Part shown: positions 22,822-35,573 of the stretch, in pieces
Numbering within the stretch: position 1 is the stretch's first letter
Layout of the letters: every line of letters begins with the position of its first letter
DNA from: Aquilaria yunnanensis
Taxonomy: Eukaryota > Streptophyta > Magnoliopsida > Malvales > Thymelaeaceae
Length of the DNA: 64,000 nucleotides
Direction: 5' to 3'
NCBI GenBank assembly: GCA_039654915.1
Contig: JBDJPA010000012.1
Location: 744,001-808,000 of the forward strand
The notes under the pieces: model-generated
The model's input: the letters and a program-made list of their open reading frames with translations, nothing else
Database searches by the model: none
What the model was told of the DNA's origin: nothing
Translations under genes and position numbers: made by a program

Positions 22822-23234
22822 GGGGTGAATTGAGGAATAAAGTGTTTTTGGTAAATCTAAAAGTTATGGGTGTTTAAGTTTAAAAAAAATAAGAAGCAAA
22901 TGGGCTGTAGAGATATTTTGGGTTGATGCTATTAGTCATGTACAATACACTGTGGATTGACTCACAAACTTTCGCAAAGTTCAAGGGCCAATATTTAGTG
23001 AGTAGTGAGTTTTGGACTAAATCGCTCAAGTTGTAAAAGTTCAAGGGTCAAATGTATAGTTTGGCCTAAATCTTTTAGTACATGTGCTATTTCGCTTTTT
23101 CATTTCTCAAGAATTATGTGGGCTATAAATAATAAAGTATTATTATATGGTAGTGCAAAATTTGCATAAAGTGACAGTAATTGGAGAAGTGTTAGCTAAA
23201 TTAGATACTTTTAAGTTGTTATACGTTAAGCTTT

Positions 23235-23591
23235 GGATAAATTCCACTTGTCATCCCTAAACAATATACTATGTTGTTTAATCGTCCCAAAACTATTAGT
23301 GTGTTACATTAATCATTCTCAAATTATTTAAAATTGTTGTTGTCTTGTTCCGCCATCTATCACAGCCGTTAATGATTGATAGAAAAATGATATGGCTGTT
23401 GATGTAACTTTGAAAGTTTTTGTGACTACTGATGTGACATTACTTTTCCATCTATCATTAACTGTGTAATGGATGACAAGATGAGATAATAACAATTAGA
23501 TAGTTTGAGGATGATTGATGCAACATTTAATAGTTTTAGGATAATTAAGCAACATAAGATATAATTTAAGGATGACAGATGGAGTTTACCC
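23235..23591. mobile_element. Mutator-like MITE, 357 bp, perfect 9-bp duplication
   Basis: Inverted ends of about 130 bp nearly fill the element: left GGATAAATTCCACTTGTCAT, right (reverse complement) GGGTAAACTCCATCTGTCAT. The target duplication TTAAGCTTT is perfect (23226-23234 and 23592-23600). Non-coding. Confidence 0.88.
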
Positions 23592-23600
23592 TTAAGCTTT

Positions 23601-24642
23601 AAAGGAAATAAATTGAGATTTGTTAGGAAGAAAAGTAGCAATTATACTTGGTAGATAATTTAGGTTGTGGTTGTAAGTTTTGATTATTTAGTGGCATAAG
23701 TGTGACAGTGGAAAGAGTTTGAGGGTTATTTATGCATTATTGTAAAGTCTATAACTCCTAACAATTCTTCAATTTTACCCTACAAATCTATAAAGCCCCA
23801 GTTTGAGAACAATTTTTATGATTGATATTATAGTTTTAGATAATTTATTAATAATGTAGATCAAACAGCTGAAGTTTTAAGCTATAAGCTACCCTTAGAT
23901 AACTTGTTTTAAAACTCTAATAGTAACCACTGACAATAATACGAAACAGGACTATAATACATTAAAGGAGAAATAGTCAATAAGATGGTGACATGTGTTG
24001 TTTGGCTTACATGAATCACCTTTTACCCTCACATTTTTTTTTTTGTTCCTTACCGTTTTGGCTATTGGGGTTTGGAAAGTTGTAGGTATGATAGAAGCCT
24101 ATATTGTAACACCTAGGTGGTGCTTCTTGTCTTAACACCTCTACTAGCCATTCATTTAATGATTGTATTCATTTAAGCCTTTACATATTTGGCGGAGGCA
24201 ATTATATACATGTGTGTAAAGGTTTTTTTTTTATGTGCTTTGATGTGCTTTGTGATTTACTCCATTATGTATGTCATTTTACAGCTAATTTGTTTAACAA
24301 ATAAAAACACCTGTTAATGCATTTTCCCCACAAAATGGCTCGCATGTAACTAAGGGCAGTTGATGCCTTTCACAAAACCAGCCTTTTTTTCATTACTATT
24401 ACAATGTGTCATTCTTCTTGATCTTTACCCTATGTAGCTCTCGATTCTCTTAGCCATTGAGCATCCCCTATTTTTGTTGCCCTGACGACTAGGCTGGCGA
24501 TCGATCAAATGCCTCCTTCAATTTTGGTTATTCTATTTTCCATCATTTGGTAGATTCCAAGTTGGGTGTATGATTTTCTTGCCATCTTTTACCCAATCCT
24601 TAGGGAATCCTTGCTGACTTTCTCCTATTTTAAAAAACCACC
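23601..24642. other. Spacer, no feature recognised
   Basis: AT-rich sequence with T runs near 24027 and 24223. No coding match, inverted repeat or terminal repeat was seen. Confidence 0.4.
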
Positions 24643-24996
24643 ATGGAAAAACACCGCAATTTCCTCCAAGGTGTAGTCGACTTCGATTTGGATTTCATAA
24701 CAAGTCAGTGGCAAAACGAAAGCCAATTAGTGGAAGCTTTAGTCTCCAAAAGGTTTAGTCAAAATAGGTATACAATGAGAGAAGTTAAAAGATTTGATAA
24801 GCTAGTTAAAGAAGGCAAAGAAATTGTGACTGCGGTGGAGAAGGAGATCCAAGAAAGGCTAATTGAGGAGGATGTGAGGGTAGTGCAACCAGCTGTAAAT
24901 AACCTAAAAACCATCCCTTGTTTTGTTAGCTGCTTAGCTTGGTCAAAGATGAGATTTTACCAAAACACGAATGAGAAATGCAAATACAAAAAATGA
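24643..24996 (+). CDS. Unrecognised open reading frame, 117 aa
   Basis: A continuous single-exon frame opening MEKHRNFLQG. Residues 1-85 are hydrophilic and rich in Glu, Lys and Val with a helical look (VKEGKEIVTAVEKEIQERL); residues 90-117 are Cys/Lys-rich. No family is recognised. The region has no clear promoter. It could be a small gene, a transposon-derived fragment, or chance; the amino-acid balance is better than most random frames here, but that is weak support. Confidence 0.22.
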   Translation: MEKHRNFLQGVVDFDLDFITSQWQNESQLVEALVSKRFSQNRYTMREVKRFDKLVKEGKEIVTAVEKEIQERLIEEDVRVVQPAVNNLKTIPCFVSCLAWSKMRFYQNTNEKCKYKK

Positions 24997-25454
24997 ACTG
25001 GCTTTTAATTATCTGGCACTTTTAACATGTTCCATTGTGTTTAGTATGTAGATTTCATATGGTTTTAGTTGAGGAGTGGAAAAGTTTGGGGTTGGAATGA
25101 GCTCCATATTTTTATTATATTGGATTAAATCCACTAATTAGCCTCAATTAGTTTTTGTAGTTGCCTGTGAGTCAGCAACTCTTTTCATTTGATGATTTTT
25201 CCTGTTCAATGGGTTAGGTGGGTAAATATATTGGTAGGCTGCAATTTCCACTCTATAAAACGTTGAAGGTTATTGACAAATTCTTTCACACTTACACTTA
25301 TTCATTGCCACCCTAAGTACATGCCTGCAATTTGTCTAAATGAGAATCTACATGCATAGTATTTTGCCCATCATTGCCATCATCAAGAATATAAGATTAG
25401 TAGAGAGAAGCGGACAAGATTGTGACTTAGTCCTTACTAATCAAAATCAAAATC

Positions 25455-27035
25455 AGGAAAATTATCAAAACCCCATAAGGTATACCAAAGCTATATTTAT
25501 GTCTTTCCTATTTTAAATTCCTACACTTGCCCTTCGCCCCAAGAAGTAAAATCCATCATTTGTCGTTATGACAAAAAGAGAAAGTGCCTTCTTTTGCCCT
25601 TCTAGCCTTCTTCCATGGAAACGTTGCCCCCCAACTTCTGTATCATTACAAATTAATCTGATGAGCAAATTAAAAGCGTCAGAGTAAAAATCAATCCTGT
25701 GAAATCCCAGAATTGCGCCTGTCCTCTTGTTTGCTCTCCAGGTTCTCTTCATCACCTCCTTCTACAGCTCTTGTCCCCTCTTTCTGTCACACCGCCGATC
25801 GAAGCCCATTTCCGCTGTGTTTCATTTTTGGCTTCCACTCTTAGAATTGCCCCAATGCTGCTCTTCACTGGGCATCCGTGCAATGCTTCGATTCGATCGG
25901 AACTTGATCAAGATGCTGATTGTGTTAGTCAATCGTGCTAGTTTCCCTCTTCTTCAAGTCCTCAGTGGATTCCAATGGCGCCTGGGAAGCCCGATTGCGA
26001 GAGCACCCGAACGAATCAGATGAATAATCGAGACAGAAAACACTCCGCCACTAGGTTCGAGAAAAACGCTGAGGTAGATCCTGCCTCGGCATTCATCATC
26101 GCCACCTCCGCAGAAATTGCCCCGACACTACCCTTCACTGGGCCATAGTGAGCCTCCCTCCCCTGGCATTTTCCCTTTGCGGCGTTGTTTCCACCGTGAA
26201 CGGCATCGCTCATGGTCTTGTGCTCCATTACCTCAGGGCTCTCCTTTGGCCACAGTGCCAGATCTCTTATCACCAGGCAACAATTCCCTTCTCCAACATT
26301 TGGAATCGATCCCATCGGTTCAACAAACATTATTTATACTTTGTTCAAGTCTACGAATAATTTTTTTTCTCTTCCCTCTATATGTTTTGCTTTCTTTGTA
26401 GTTTTTTAGATATGAGTTGGGTCAGTGATTTGTTGCTTCACAAGTTTTTTCGTCTGTATGAAGAGGAAAAGCGGTGTGAGGTTGTGAAAGTTTAGAGAAA
26501 ACTGAAGAGAGGGAAGAACAATGCTTCTAGGGCGGTGGTGAATTTGAAACTGATCAAATATGATTTGGGAACAGCAACACAGAGTTTGCAGCATATTTCA
26601 TTTGGGAAAAGAGACGGATCTGCTCTCTTCTGTTCCTGTTTCTTGGATCTTGAAAGGGATTTGCTGGGTTTCATTTTTGCAGTATTGAGTTTTAGTTCTG
26701 GTTTGAGATTTGCTAGGTTTGCTGGGTTTTATTTTTTGCAGGATTTGAGTTTTACTTTTGGTTTGAGATTTGTTGGGTTTGCAGGATTTGTGTATTAGTT
26801 CTTTGGTTTGAGATTTAGCTCTGTTGGCTCCAATTCATAGATTTTGTTTTTTGGCTATGGGGTTTTGTTTATGTTTAGATGTAGGAGTTGAGAGTAAAGT
26901 TTATATGAATAAGGTTATGAGAGCAAAATCCGGATATTTTTCCTTGGTAAATGACAGAGTTAATTTTGTAGGGGATAAGTGTAAATATTTAAAATAAGAA
27001 GTTCTAAGATTGGGTATACCTCGGGTTAATTTTCT
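25455..27035. mobile_element. Pack-MULE-like element, 1.58 kb
   Basis: The ends are inverted: left AGGAAAATTATC...AAGGTATACC, right (reverse complement) AGAAAATTAACCCGAGGTATACC. Similarity extends about 80-100 bp inward (TTTTAAATTCCTACACTT against TTTTAAATATTTACACTT). Flanking 9-mers ATCAAAATC (25446-25454) and ATCAAAATT (27036-27044) match at 8 of 9. The inside (25700-26330) is GC-richer and less repetitive than its surroundings, with several overlapping open frames, as expected if host gene fragments were captured. No donor gene was recognised and no transposase was seen. Confidence 0.65.
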
Positions 27036-27044
27036 ATCAAAATT

Positions 27045-28767
27045 TCATTGGGGCAAATAAATTGAAAAAAAAAGGAAAACAAAATTGCGTTCAAATTTTC
27101 ATTTTTTATATCCAAGGCTCATGATTCTCTTTACTAGCGGCCCACGTGGACGCAACTCTAGTCATTTGCATGTATTTCCATTTTGCGGTAGCGTGTAGGT
27201 AAAGGGGCTCCAACCAACCTGTTCGTCAATTTGCTTCAGTCATATTCATGACAAGCACTTCTCTTTTTCTACTGTGGTCCTAGAAAAATGAATGTGGATT
27301 AGTAACCTAGAAAAAGAGACTTCTTTACAATGTTCTCAGCAAAATTGGTAAGAAATTTAAATGCCAAAAAGCTAATCTTTTTGTTGATGCACATAAATTG
27401 CATTTAACAGTTCCAATTAGAATAAAGCTTTTTGTCCCGGGTGTGTGTTGTTATATTTGCAATTGCAAGTGCGTCTACAAGAACGAGAAAACGCCATTCC
27501 ACTCGATGAGAGGCCGACCGCCGACAAGCCCGGCAGCTGCACTGCCCCCTCCAAATGCCACATCCTTGGCTGCGCCAGTGCCTCCGAGTATAGGCAGAGC
27601 CGCCCAAGTTTCAGCATCAGCGCCACGTCCTCCACTACAAAATCCTCCCACAATTTCCAGTCCCTAGCCTCCAAAATATTTCAATTTTGCCAAAGCTTTT
27701 CACATCTGATTTTAGTAAAACCACTTTATTGGTTCTCTATTTTGTTTTTTTTTTTATTTACTACGAGCACTAACATTTTTTTTCATGCACTTTGATCAAT
27801 TATTCTCTTGGCTTTTCCCATCACAGCTAACCTTTTTCGTGAGAAAAGAAAATAAAAATAGAACCCTTTTTAAAGGTCAGGATCCTAACAGAGCGAATTT
27901 AAAGATATAGATAAGTATGAAATCGAAATAAAGGTAGAGGCCGCTAGCGCAATTTGTTCGTTCTCCTGTAACATGCCTTACTTAACTGACTTTTTCAAAC
28001 TTACATCATTGCATCTATTATTATATGTTCTAACCAAAATCTAATATACTTTTTGTTTCCAAAGATCTCAACAAAGCGCGTCCATCCCTTAGTATAATTG
28101 TTATAATGTGTTTCGACGCATATATATTAGAAAGGGGAAAGGTCAAAAGAAGTAAGTTTTACAACTTTTCTAAGTAAGTCATATATTTTCATAATTTTGT
28201 GTTTGAATTCTATATTTTAAAAAATATTTAAAAATAATGAAAAAATATCAAAATTAGTTATTTAACTTTATAACTTTTCTAATTAAGTCGTTAGGTTCCT
28301 ATTTTCTCACAATTCACTTATAGATTCAAAAGAAATTTAGAACTATATAATTCTAATTAGAATGTGCATGTTAGGTTATTGCTTTTGTGCCTGAAATTTT
28401 CAGAAAATGTTTAAGATAAACCTTTTATTCTTCTTTTTCTTATTTTTTTATTTTTTTCCCTAAATAAACTATCATATTTTCTATGTTTTAAGGTCATTGA
28501 TTGTCATTACGTCAATGAAATATACCATAAGAATGAGGATATCACGTTACTTGAGCCATTTAAAAACTAGCACTTTATCTATTTAACAATAACTTGAAAA
28601 AATTCTTTTAGAACATAATTAATTATTTACGAGTTATCCAACTCAAAAATAAAATTTAAAAAAATATATTGTATTTTAAAAATATTTTTTGAGCTTATTA
28701 ACTTATAGAATTTCATTTGATGTACAAGTCAAATGAAAAATTAAAAATATTAATTAATAATAGTGTA
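27045..28767. other. Spacer with a MITE fragment
   Basis: 27045-27850 includes a GC-richer patch (27480-27660) with overlapping open frames in three frames but no recognisable protein. About 28131-28345 resembles one arm of the inverted-repeat element at 34718-34979 (AACTTTTCTAAGTAAGTC). The rest is AT-rich. Confidence 0.45.
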
Positions 28768-28846
28768 TGTAGCAACTTCATTTTAAAAATAAAAATATTT
28801 GAAGTACGCTACGAGAACGAGAAAATGCCATATTTGATGTACAAGT

Positions 28847-31657
28847 TGTCACAGGCCTTGAACCTTAATCCTATTTAAGTCATATAGGACCTCAGGAACC
28901 TTACACTAATTTAGTGCTAAGCTTGCGCAAGTTGCTCCTTAGTGGGCATGCTAATTGATTAAATCCTTAATGTAATACTGTTTTATCCTATGCATTACTA
29001 TGGCTGTAGGTCAATGACCATAAAAATAATATATAATCGATGCAGCTGGCCGGCACTTCAAACATACATTTAGATAAAACATACTATTATGCATTGTGAA
29101 TCCATACAAGCTACTAGGGAACACAACCACTAGTTCCATAGCATTTACCAGAGACATAACTTCTGCGCACATATATATACATTATACACAAAAGTGTTAT
29201 ACATATGCTACACACTGAGAATCTTGGGATCCAATCCCACCTGAGTTACACTGCAAAAAAGGATCACTACAGTGTTTAGGTATCCCCTGCTCTTTGCCTC
29301 TAGTCTCGAAATACTAACAACCTTTTCTTCTATTGGTTGTTAGCCCCAGATGTACTAGTATCTACACATAAAACATGCAAGGGGTGTGAGAACTGGAGGT
29401 TCCCAGTAAGGGTTATAGTCTGCAAGAAAAACAAAAATATAGAACCGTGCATATTATCCATAAGGATGTCGATATATGCCTAGTGCACTTGAGCTCAAGT
29501 CATATTGCTAGGAACTCGTATTATTGGCCAATAATCATGGGAGTAGCTAATTCCCACAATTCCTTTACCCATTTGTCTTGTAATTAACAAGTCCAACTTG
29601 TCCATACAAATACCGCTTTGAAAACTTCTTAGTATTTGCTAAAATCCCTTATTTTATGTACAAGAGTGAACTATTTGTTTATTTAAATGCATGTGTTAGT
29701 GCTAGCATTCCAACATTTTGTGAGTGATTGAGGATACCTCCCCCTCTTAGGTTCACCTAAGCCTTGGCCCATCATGGTGACCTTAGGTATCTTAGGTTCT
29801 CAAACCATCATACTCTCCATAAATTAGAACATACCAAGGTCCATGTTGCTTATACATGGAAGTTTACAAACATGCACTTACATACTTCATATGCACTTCA
29901 TAGTTTGGTTTTCTACCAAACTCATTCATATAAGCTTCTTAAATAGCCATCAATACTCAAATCATATGCTTGTTAAATTTATAGATAATTCGGCCACTTG
30001 ATATACAAGTATCATAGCCAGATTTATTTAACACATATGTATATAAATTAAATAACCCTTACCTTAGATAACTTAGTTTGCAAGCTTCAAGTACTTAGCC
30101 TTTTTGTCTCGGTTTCAAGCCAAACTTAGGACCTCTCGTAGTAGCCTATTCCCAGCACCTATATTGATCATTTTAAGCACAATTTATCAATTTTAACACT
30201 TGGAAATAGCCCCTGAAACAATCACTAACTGTCCAGAATTTTCTGTCTCCGGTTTGCCTATCTTGTGGTTCTTTACACTTTTAATAGCATAAATGCAGCC
30301 CAAATCTTGCTCCCTTATTTTTTATGCCTTGTATACTAGTGTATAAGCAAGATTGTCACCACCAAAAGCCACAAAAAATTACTGTAATAATACAGTTTAT
30401 TCTTTGAAGTAACTACAATTACAGCAGCCATATAATGCACATTCATGGCATTCATTGGTAATTCACTTCCAAATAAATGTTCCTTTGCTTCTTAGCCCTC
30501 AAAAACTAGTTCATAAACAAGATAACACCCTTGGTGAGCTACTAAAATCCCTGGAACAAGAAATTATGGCTGGCTGTAAAAGAATTAAACCACACCTAAC
30601 TCAACACTCACGGTTTCAGCTACATCAAAATTCCAGCCTTAGTTCTCTTAGGTTTTTAGCTCATTTGCATCTCAATTCACATATTACAGCTAGGAAACAC
30701 ATCAAACAATTATTCCAGCCATGAATTCTGCCATAAAAATTGTATGAACAGTATCAAATATCCAACGGTGATGAAATCTACACCATAAGAACAAAACTAA
30801 CCATGGATGAGCTCCTGAATGCCTATAAACATGTTGAGCACCTTTTATTTCTCTTAACAACCAAGTCTAACATTAATTCCCAGAATTTACAGACCTAAAC
30901 TGTAGCTCAAAAACATGGGAAATAATAGAACCAAACTTACTCAGACAAGAAGCAAGAAATCCTAGCTTAGGATAGCACAAAACTTGATTTTTCTTCGAAG
31001 TCTTGATTATTTGTGCTTGAATTTGATGGATTAAGCTTGGATTTTGTGTTAGCTGTGGTGTTTGGAGAGAAATAGAGGTTTTGGTGGTCTGGAGATGAAG
31101 GTGGAAGAAGATGGCCGAGCAATTAATGGGAGGTCAACCTATGTAGGCTTTAATTGCACATGCCATGCACATGGTGCTGTCTTTGTACTTTCTAATAAAT
31201 CTGGTTTTATTCGTAACACGCTTAGAACTTGAGGACCAAAGTTGGTATTACGCCGCGCCTGGTTCCTTCACACATATAAATACGCGGCCAATCCCAGCCT
31301 TTCAGTTATATTCCATTTTGTCCCTATTTTTCTCAGGATTACACATAAATCACTTATAGACAATCTAGTCAATTCATAAATTCACGATGATAGAGCGGGA
31401 ATCACGAAAAATCGTGATTCCTCAAATTTAATATTTTCTCATGCTCTATTCAACCGTGCAATAAAAATGGGTCATTATGTGAAATGACCAAAATGCCTTT
31501 CTTGGCCTGTCTTGCTTAAATGATCAATTCTATTCATTTTTAACTACTGAACCCTAAATTACCGAGACTTAGCTTACAAATAAATTATCTAAAGTATAAT
31601 TTATTAAATTAACTAATTACCTAGCTAATTAGACTTATAGCTTCGAGGGCCGTCACA
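28847..31657. mobile_element. Second solo LTR (2.8 kb) nested in the first
   Basis: Starts TGTCACAGGCC and ends GGGCCGTCACA, the short inverted ends of many plant Ty3/gypsy LTRs. Flanking 5-mers CAAGT (28842-28846) and TAAGT (31658-31662) differ at one base. Removing it rejoins gatgtacaagt to caaatgaaaa, a phrase found uninterrupted at about 31804-31820. No internal copy of the ends, no primer-binding site and no coding were seen, so a solo LTR is preferred over a whole element. Confidence 0.72.
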
Positions 31658-31659
31658 TA

Positions 31660-31935
31660 AGTCAAATGAAAAATTAAAAATACGCCACCAATCGGTTTAC
31701 ACTTAGGTCGATTAGACACCTTAAAATGGTCTACGAGAGTTCGAAGAGTTCGGGAGTACGGTTACGCTAAAACAACTACAAGAACGAGAAAATGCCATAT
31801 TTGATGTACAAGTCAAATGAAAAGTTAAAAATACGCCACCAATCGGTTTACACCTAGGTCGATTGGATACCTTAAAATGGTCTACAAGAGTTTGAAGGGT
31901 TCAGGAGTACGGTTATGCTAAAACAAATTTATTCT
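31660..31935. repeat. 151-bp direct duplication inside the solo LTR
   Basis: The phrase aagtcaaatgaaaa recurs at 31660 and 31811, and the following sequence (gccaccaatcggtttacac, gttcgggagtacggtta or close variants) repeats in order. A third partial copy ends at the nested insertion (about 28805-28846). Confidence 0.8.
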
Positions 31936-34102
31936 AGCACCCAAAATTGACACATTAGTTTGATTTTAATTTTTATTTTACTTGTTTTTAGTTTATTTGA
32001 TTACTTTTCCAAATCATGGATTCTAACCGAACCACTCGGATATGGATTCCTAAACCTTGCTACTTGATTTTTATTTATCTTATGAAAATTTTGATATTTT
32101 CAAATCATAGATCCTATCGGACCACCCGGATATGGAACCTAAAAAAACTTAACATATCTTTACCTGTCTTTATTTATCTTTTAAATATTTTAGTTGATTA
32201 TCAATCTAAATCATAAATACTATCGGATCACCCGGATGTGAATCTCAAAAAATTTTTATTATCCTAAATTTATCCTGGAATTTTTATTAAAACCCACATA
32301 GAATTGAATTTCTTAAATATGATTTTTTTAGATGCATTACGTAAACATGAATTTTAAACTTTTGCTAACTATGAAAAATTAAAATAAATAAATAATTAAA
32401 ATCTAACCTAACATAAACATGTAATTTTATATTAATTACCAAACTAATTCATGGTCCAAAATAATAAAACGAGCAATCAAAAACAGCAAACAAGTAAGAA
32501 AAAAAACAATGCTGTCAGTGATTGATTTGTTAAACAGAAAAAAATTGGATACTCAATTAAACAAAACAAAAAGATGAGGGGCTAAAACAAGTGTTGTACC
32601 AAAATAGAAGCCTGGCTGGGTCGGGTACGGGTTAGGAAAACAGGTTTACTCTCGATTCGATGTTCCTCCGTCGACGAACAAGCGATTTGCGGCCTGGGCT
32701 TTGACAGCGATGGCTAGGGTGGCGATGGCTGTGGCGACTCTTTGACAAGCAGACGGCGATGTTACAAGCGTCAAACATGGCTCAAGTAACGGGCTTGATA
32801 GACTGTTATTGTTCCGACAATCAAGTGCTAAAAAGAGGGAGAGGGGTCTTTTGCTTGCCTATCTTGTTGAAGTGATGCGAGCGACAAGGCCGGTGGCTGG
32901 TCTAGGAAATAACAGTAACAAAACAGGGAAGTAAAAGTGATGAAGGTTTGCTTCGAGGGAGACCTGTGAACCTCCAAAACTCACAAGAGTGAAGTAAAGT
33001 AGTTGATTCTTCTCTGTCTTATTTCTTTAGAAACTTACAAATTTATAGAGGAAAAAAACAATAATAAAGTAACGTTAACTTCCTCTAAATCTGCTAGATC
33101 TCAACAACTAAATCTTAACAAACTAAACAATTCAATTCAATTTTCCAAACAAACTAAACCGCAGCCTTATCCTACGCAGCGAACATGACAGGCAACCGAT
33201 GTGGAGCGAGGGAGCGACGTCAGAGGGTTGAAGGCGGCTGCGTGAGCCGTCGACGATGGCTGGAGTGATTGTGAAGATGGGGGAGCAGCAGCGATGGGTT
33301 GGAAGTGGTGGCTGGAATGGCGAAGGAGAGGACGGAGGCGTTGGGCAGCAGAAGCGTACACCAGGGTGGCGGCGGCTCAGAAGGAAGGTTAGGGTACTGG
33401 AGAGCTGAGAGCGAAAAATCAGGGGCTCAAGGCTGCTGTTTCTCCCTTTTCACCTAGGAGCTTAGGGTTTCAATATTTTTCCCTCTCCCTTTTCTTGAAA
33501 TTTGGACTGAGGGCTAGGCAAGATTACCTAGGTTTTACAGAGTTAAAACTTGATCCAAATTCAATTTAAGGAGATTAGGATATAATTTGCTAAAATATCA
33601 GCTTAAGTCTAACAAAAACTCTCAAGCTGCTGATTTGGCCCTATATTCTATGCAAATTTCAATTTGACTCAAAACTTTTAGGATTAATCAAATTAGCCCA
33701 AAACTTTGCAAAAATAACCAGATTTTCCCAGAATTTCATAAAATCGCTAGATTTTTCCCCAAAGTTTCCAATTTGACAAATTTACCTCAAATTTTTCAAT
33801 TTTGACAGATTAACCCCAACTTTCAAATTTTGCTCAAAGCCTTATAAAAATCCCCAATTTCCTCCCAAACTTTCCTTTTTGCCTAAATTGGCCCTACGAA
33901 ACTCTTTGGACTCCAAATTAGTGCATATACTAAATTAATTCCTATTTCTTCCCTAGATAAACATTTTATACTCCTAAAATTAGTAACACATAAAAAGGGC
34001 AAATTGCCCCTAAAATAAAATGCCCCCTAAACTAATTTTTTTTTCTAATCTAAAACTTAAGCAAAAGTCAGTGCTCGAAAAAAATTGGGTGTAAACAGTG
34101 TA

Positions 34103-35078
34103 TTAAATAGCTCAGTACTTAATATTTCACAGCCAATTTTGTAATATTTCATTGTACTTTATGGATTCCATTATAAGATGATATAATCTTTTTCATATTA
34201 ATTCTTCATACTTTTATAGAAGGTTGGAAGAATAAACTACAAAATTTTACAAAATGAGCCATAAGTATACTACAGAAATGATATGTATATCAACAATAAT
34301 AATGTAATAATGATGATTTTACTAATGATGAAAACAATGGATTTATAAACTAATGAATATATAGATAAATAGGAAGATTAATTAATTATAAAATTGTGCT
34401 GCAATATAATCAAGTTACCGACATCTGGATCAGGATTGAGGTCATTCAACTCTAGTTTTCTTGCTAGAACATGATCTGGCTGTAACTTGGTGGGAGGTTT
34501 TTATTCTGCTCCATGCTAGGAATTCTCCATTTCTAGAAGTTTTGTATGTTTTTAATTTTTGGATCATGATTAGCGTTATAACTTAAAAGTTTGTATTTTT
34601 CAATTGAAAAGTATGAAAATTGTTCCTTGTTCTTCACTCTCAGGGAAGAAAGAGAAAAAAGAATGTAGCGGGTTTGTGCTTGAAAGGCAGCGTCACCAGA
34701 AAAGAATATTTAGGATTCTAAGGGTGAGTTACGAAAAAATAAGAACTTTGTGACTTAATTATAAAAGTTACAAAGTTAGATGTCTAATTTTAATTTTTTT
34801 TGCCTTATTTTTAACGTCCGTTTTCCTCCACGTCGGATTTCTATTAAGTTTTCCGTTTATAAAACTAATAGAGATCACATTTTTTAATATATATGACTCA
34901 AACAAAAAAGTTGTGAATATATAGGACTTACTTAGAAAAGTTACAAAAGTTATAAGACTTTTTTTAACCTTTCCCCTATTAGAAATATTTTTAGGAAATT
35001 ATATATTTTTTTTCTTTTTGCACGTATGTTTTTTTGTCAGTCTTCTACTAAAACTTGGTGATGTTCTCGTGCATGAAG
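34103..35078. other. AT-rich spacer between the two LTRs, with a small MITE
   Basis: No gene. It holds the inverted-repeat element listed at 34718-34979; otherwise AT-rich unique-looking sequence. Confidence 0.5.
34718..34979. mobile_element. Small inverted-repeat MITE, boundaries approximate
   Basis: The left arm (TAAGGGTGAGTTACGAAAAA, then GACTTAATTATAAAAGTTAC) pairs with the right arm, whose reverse complement begins TAGGGGAAAGGTTAAAAAAA and contains GTCTTATAACTTTTGTAAC. A related single arm is at about 28131-28345. No clean target duplication was fixed. Confidence 0.5.
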
Positions 35079-35573
35079 TGGGGGTAAGGATTATTTAAAC
35101 AGAACAAAAAAAACCAAAAAAATCTATTATATTTGGATAAAATGGTTTGGTTGTCTTTCTAGTTTAGTCAGTTTGGACTAAAATCAAATTTCTTATTTGG
35201 TTATTAAATTCATTATCAGATTATTTATTTGAAATTGAAAAAACCGAACAACCAAAATAGTAATAAATGTTTTACCAACATCTATAGTGACCCTACATAT
35301 ATAAAGTTATTCTCTAATAATTTTATACTATATATTATTGATCTTTCTTTAATTTGGGGTATGAGATATTTTGAATTTTTATCTTATTTTTTCATTTATT
35401 ATGTGTTGATATCTTGAAAAGATAAATTGAATAAACTGAAATAAAATTCGAACGATTCAAATCATTTTTTACATGTAATTTGAACAATTTAGATATATTT
35501 TTATAAAAAAAAATCAAATAGATTATTTTATTTAGATCAGTTTCAAACTGAACTAACAAAATGCTCACCCCTA
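35079..35573. mobile_element. hAT-like MITE, same family as 178-632
   Basis: Starts TGGGGGTAAGG and ends GCTCACCCCTA. Flanking 8-mers GCATGAAG (35071-35078) and GAGTGAAG (35574-35581) match at 6 of 8. The body aligns block by block with 178-632. Non-coding. Confidence 0.55.

Larger units (their letters stand above)
21648..23071. mobile_element. Inverted-repeat element, about 1.4 kb, boundaries approximate
   Basis: The left end reads ATTTGGCCAAACTATA and the reverse complement of the right end reads ATTTAGGCCAAACTATA. Similarity continues inward (TTGGCCCCTGAA against TTGACCCTTGAA). A target duplication could not be resolved. Inside are a non-repetitive segment (about 21880-22120) that can encode a hydrophobic stretch on the plus strand, and the foldback at 22527-22821. 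A gene-capturing element is possible but unproven. Confidence 0.45.
28768..34097. mobile_element. Solo LTR (about 2.5 kb net), split by a nested solo LTR
   Basis: Starts TGTAGCAACT and ends ATTGGGTGTAAACA, with a perfect 5-bp target duplication GTGTA on both sides (28763-28767 and 34098-34102). Removing the nested element at 28847-31657 leaves about 2.5 kb. It shares the start (TGTRGCAAC), the phrase GCCACCAAT with a following GTCGATTRG block, GGATCA/GGATATGG-type repeats, and the end (AAATTGGGTGT) with the LTR at 35841-39948, so both belong to one LTR-retrotransposon family. No gag or pol coding is present. Confidence 0.8.

Noticed and set aside
27398..27795. Proline-rich frames as a small gene
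   Set aside because: Three overlapping frames on both strands are open over the same GC-richer patch; none has a recognisable domain or splice structure.
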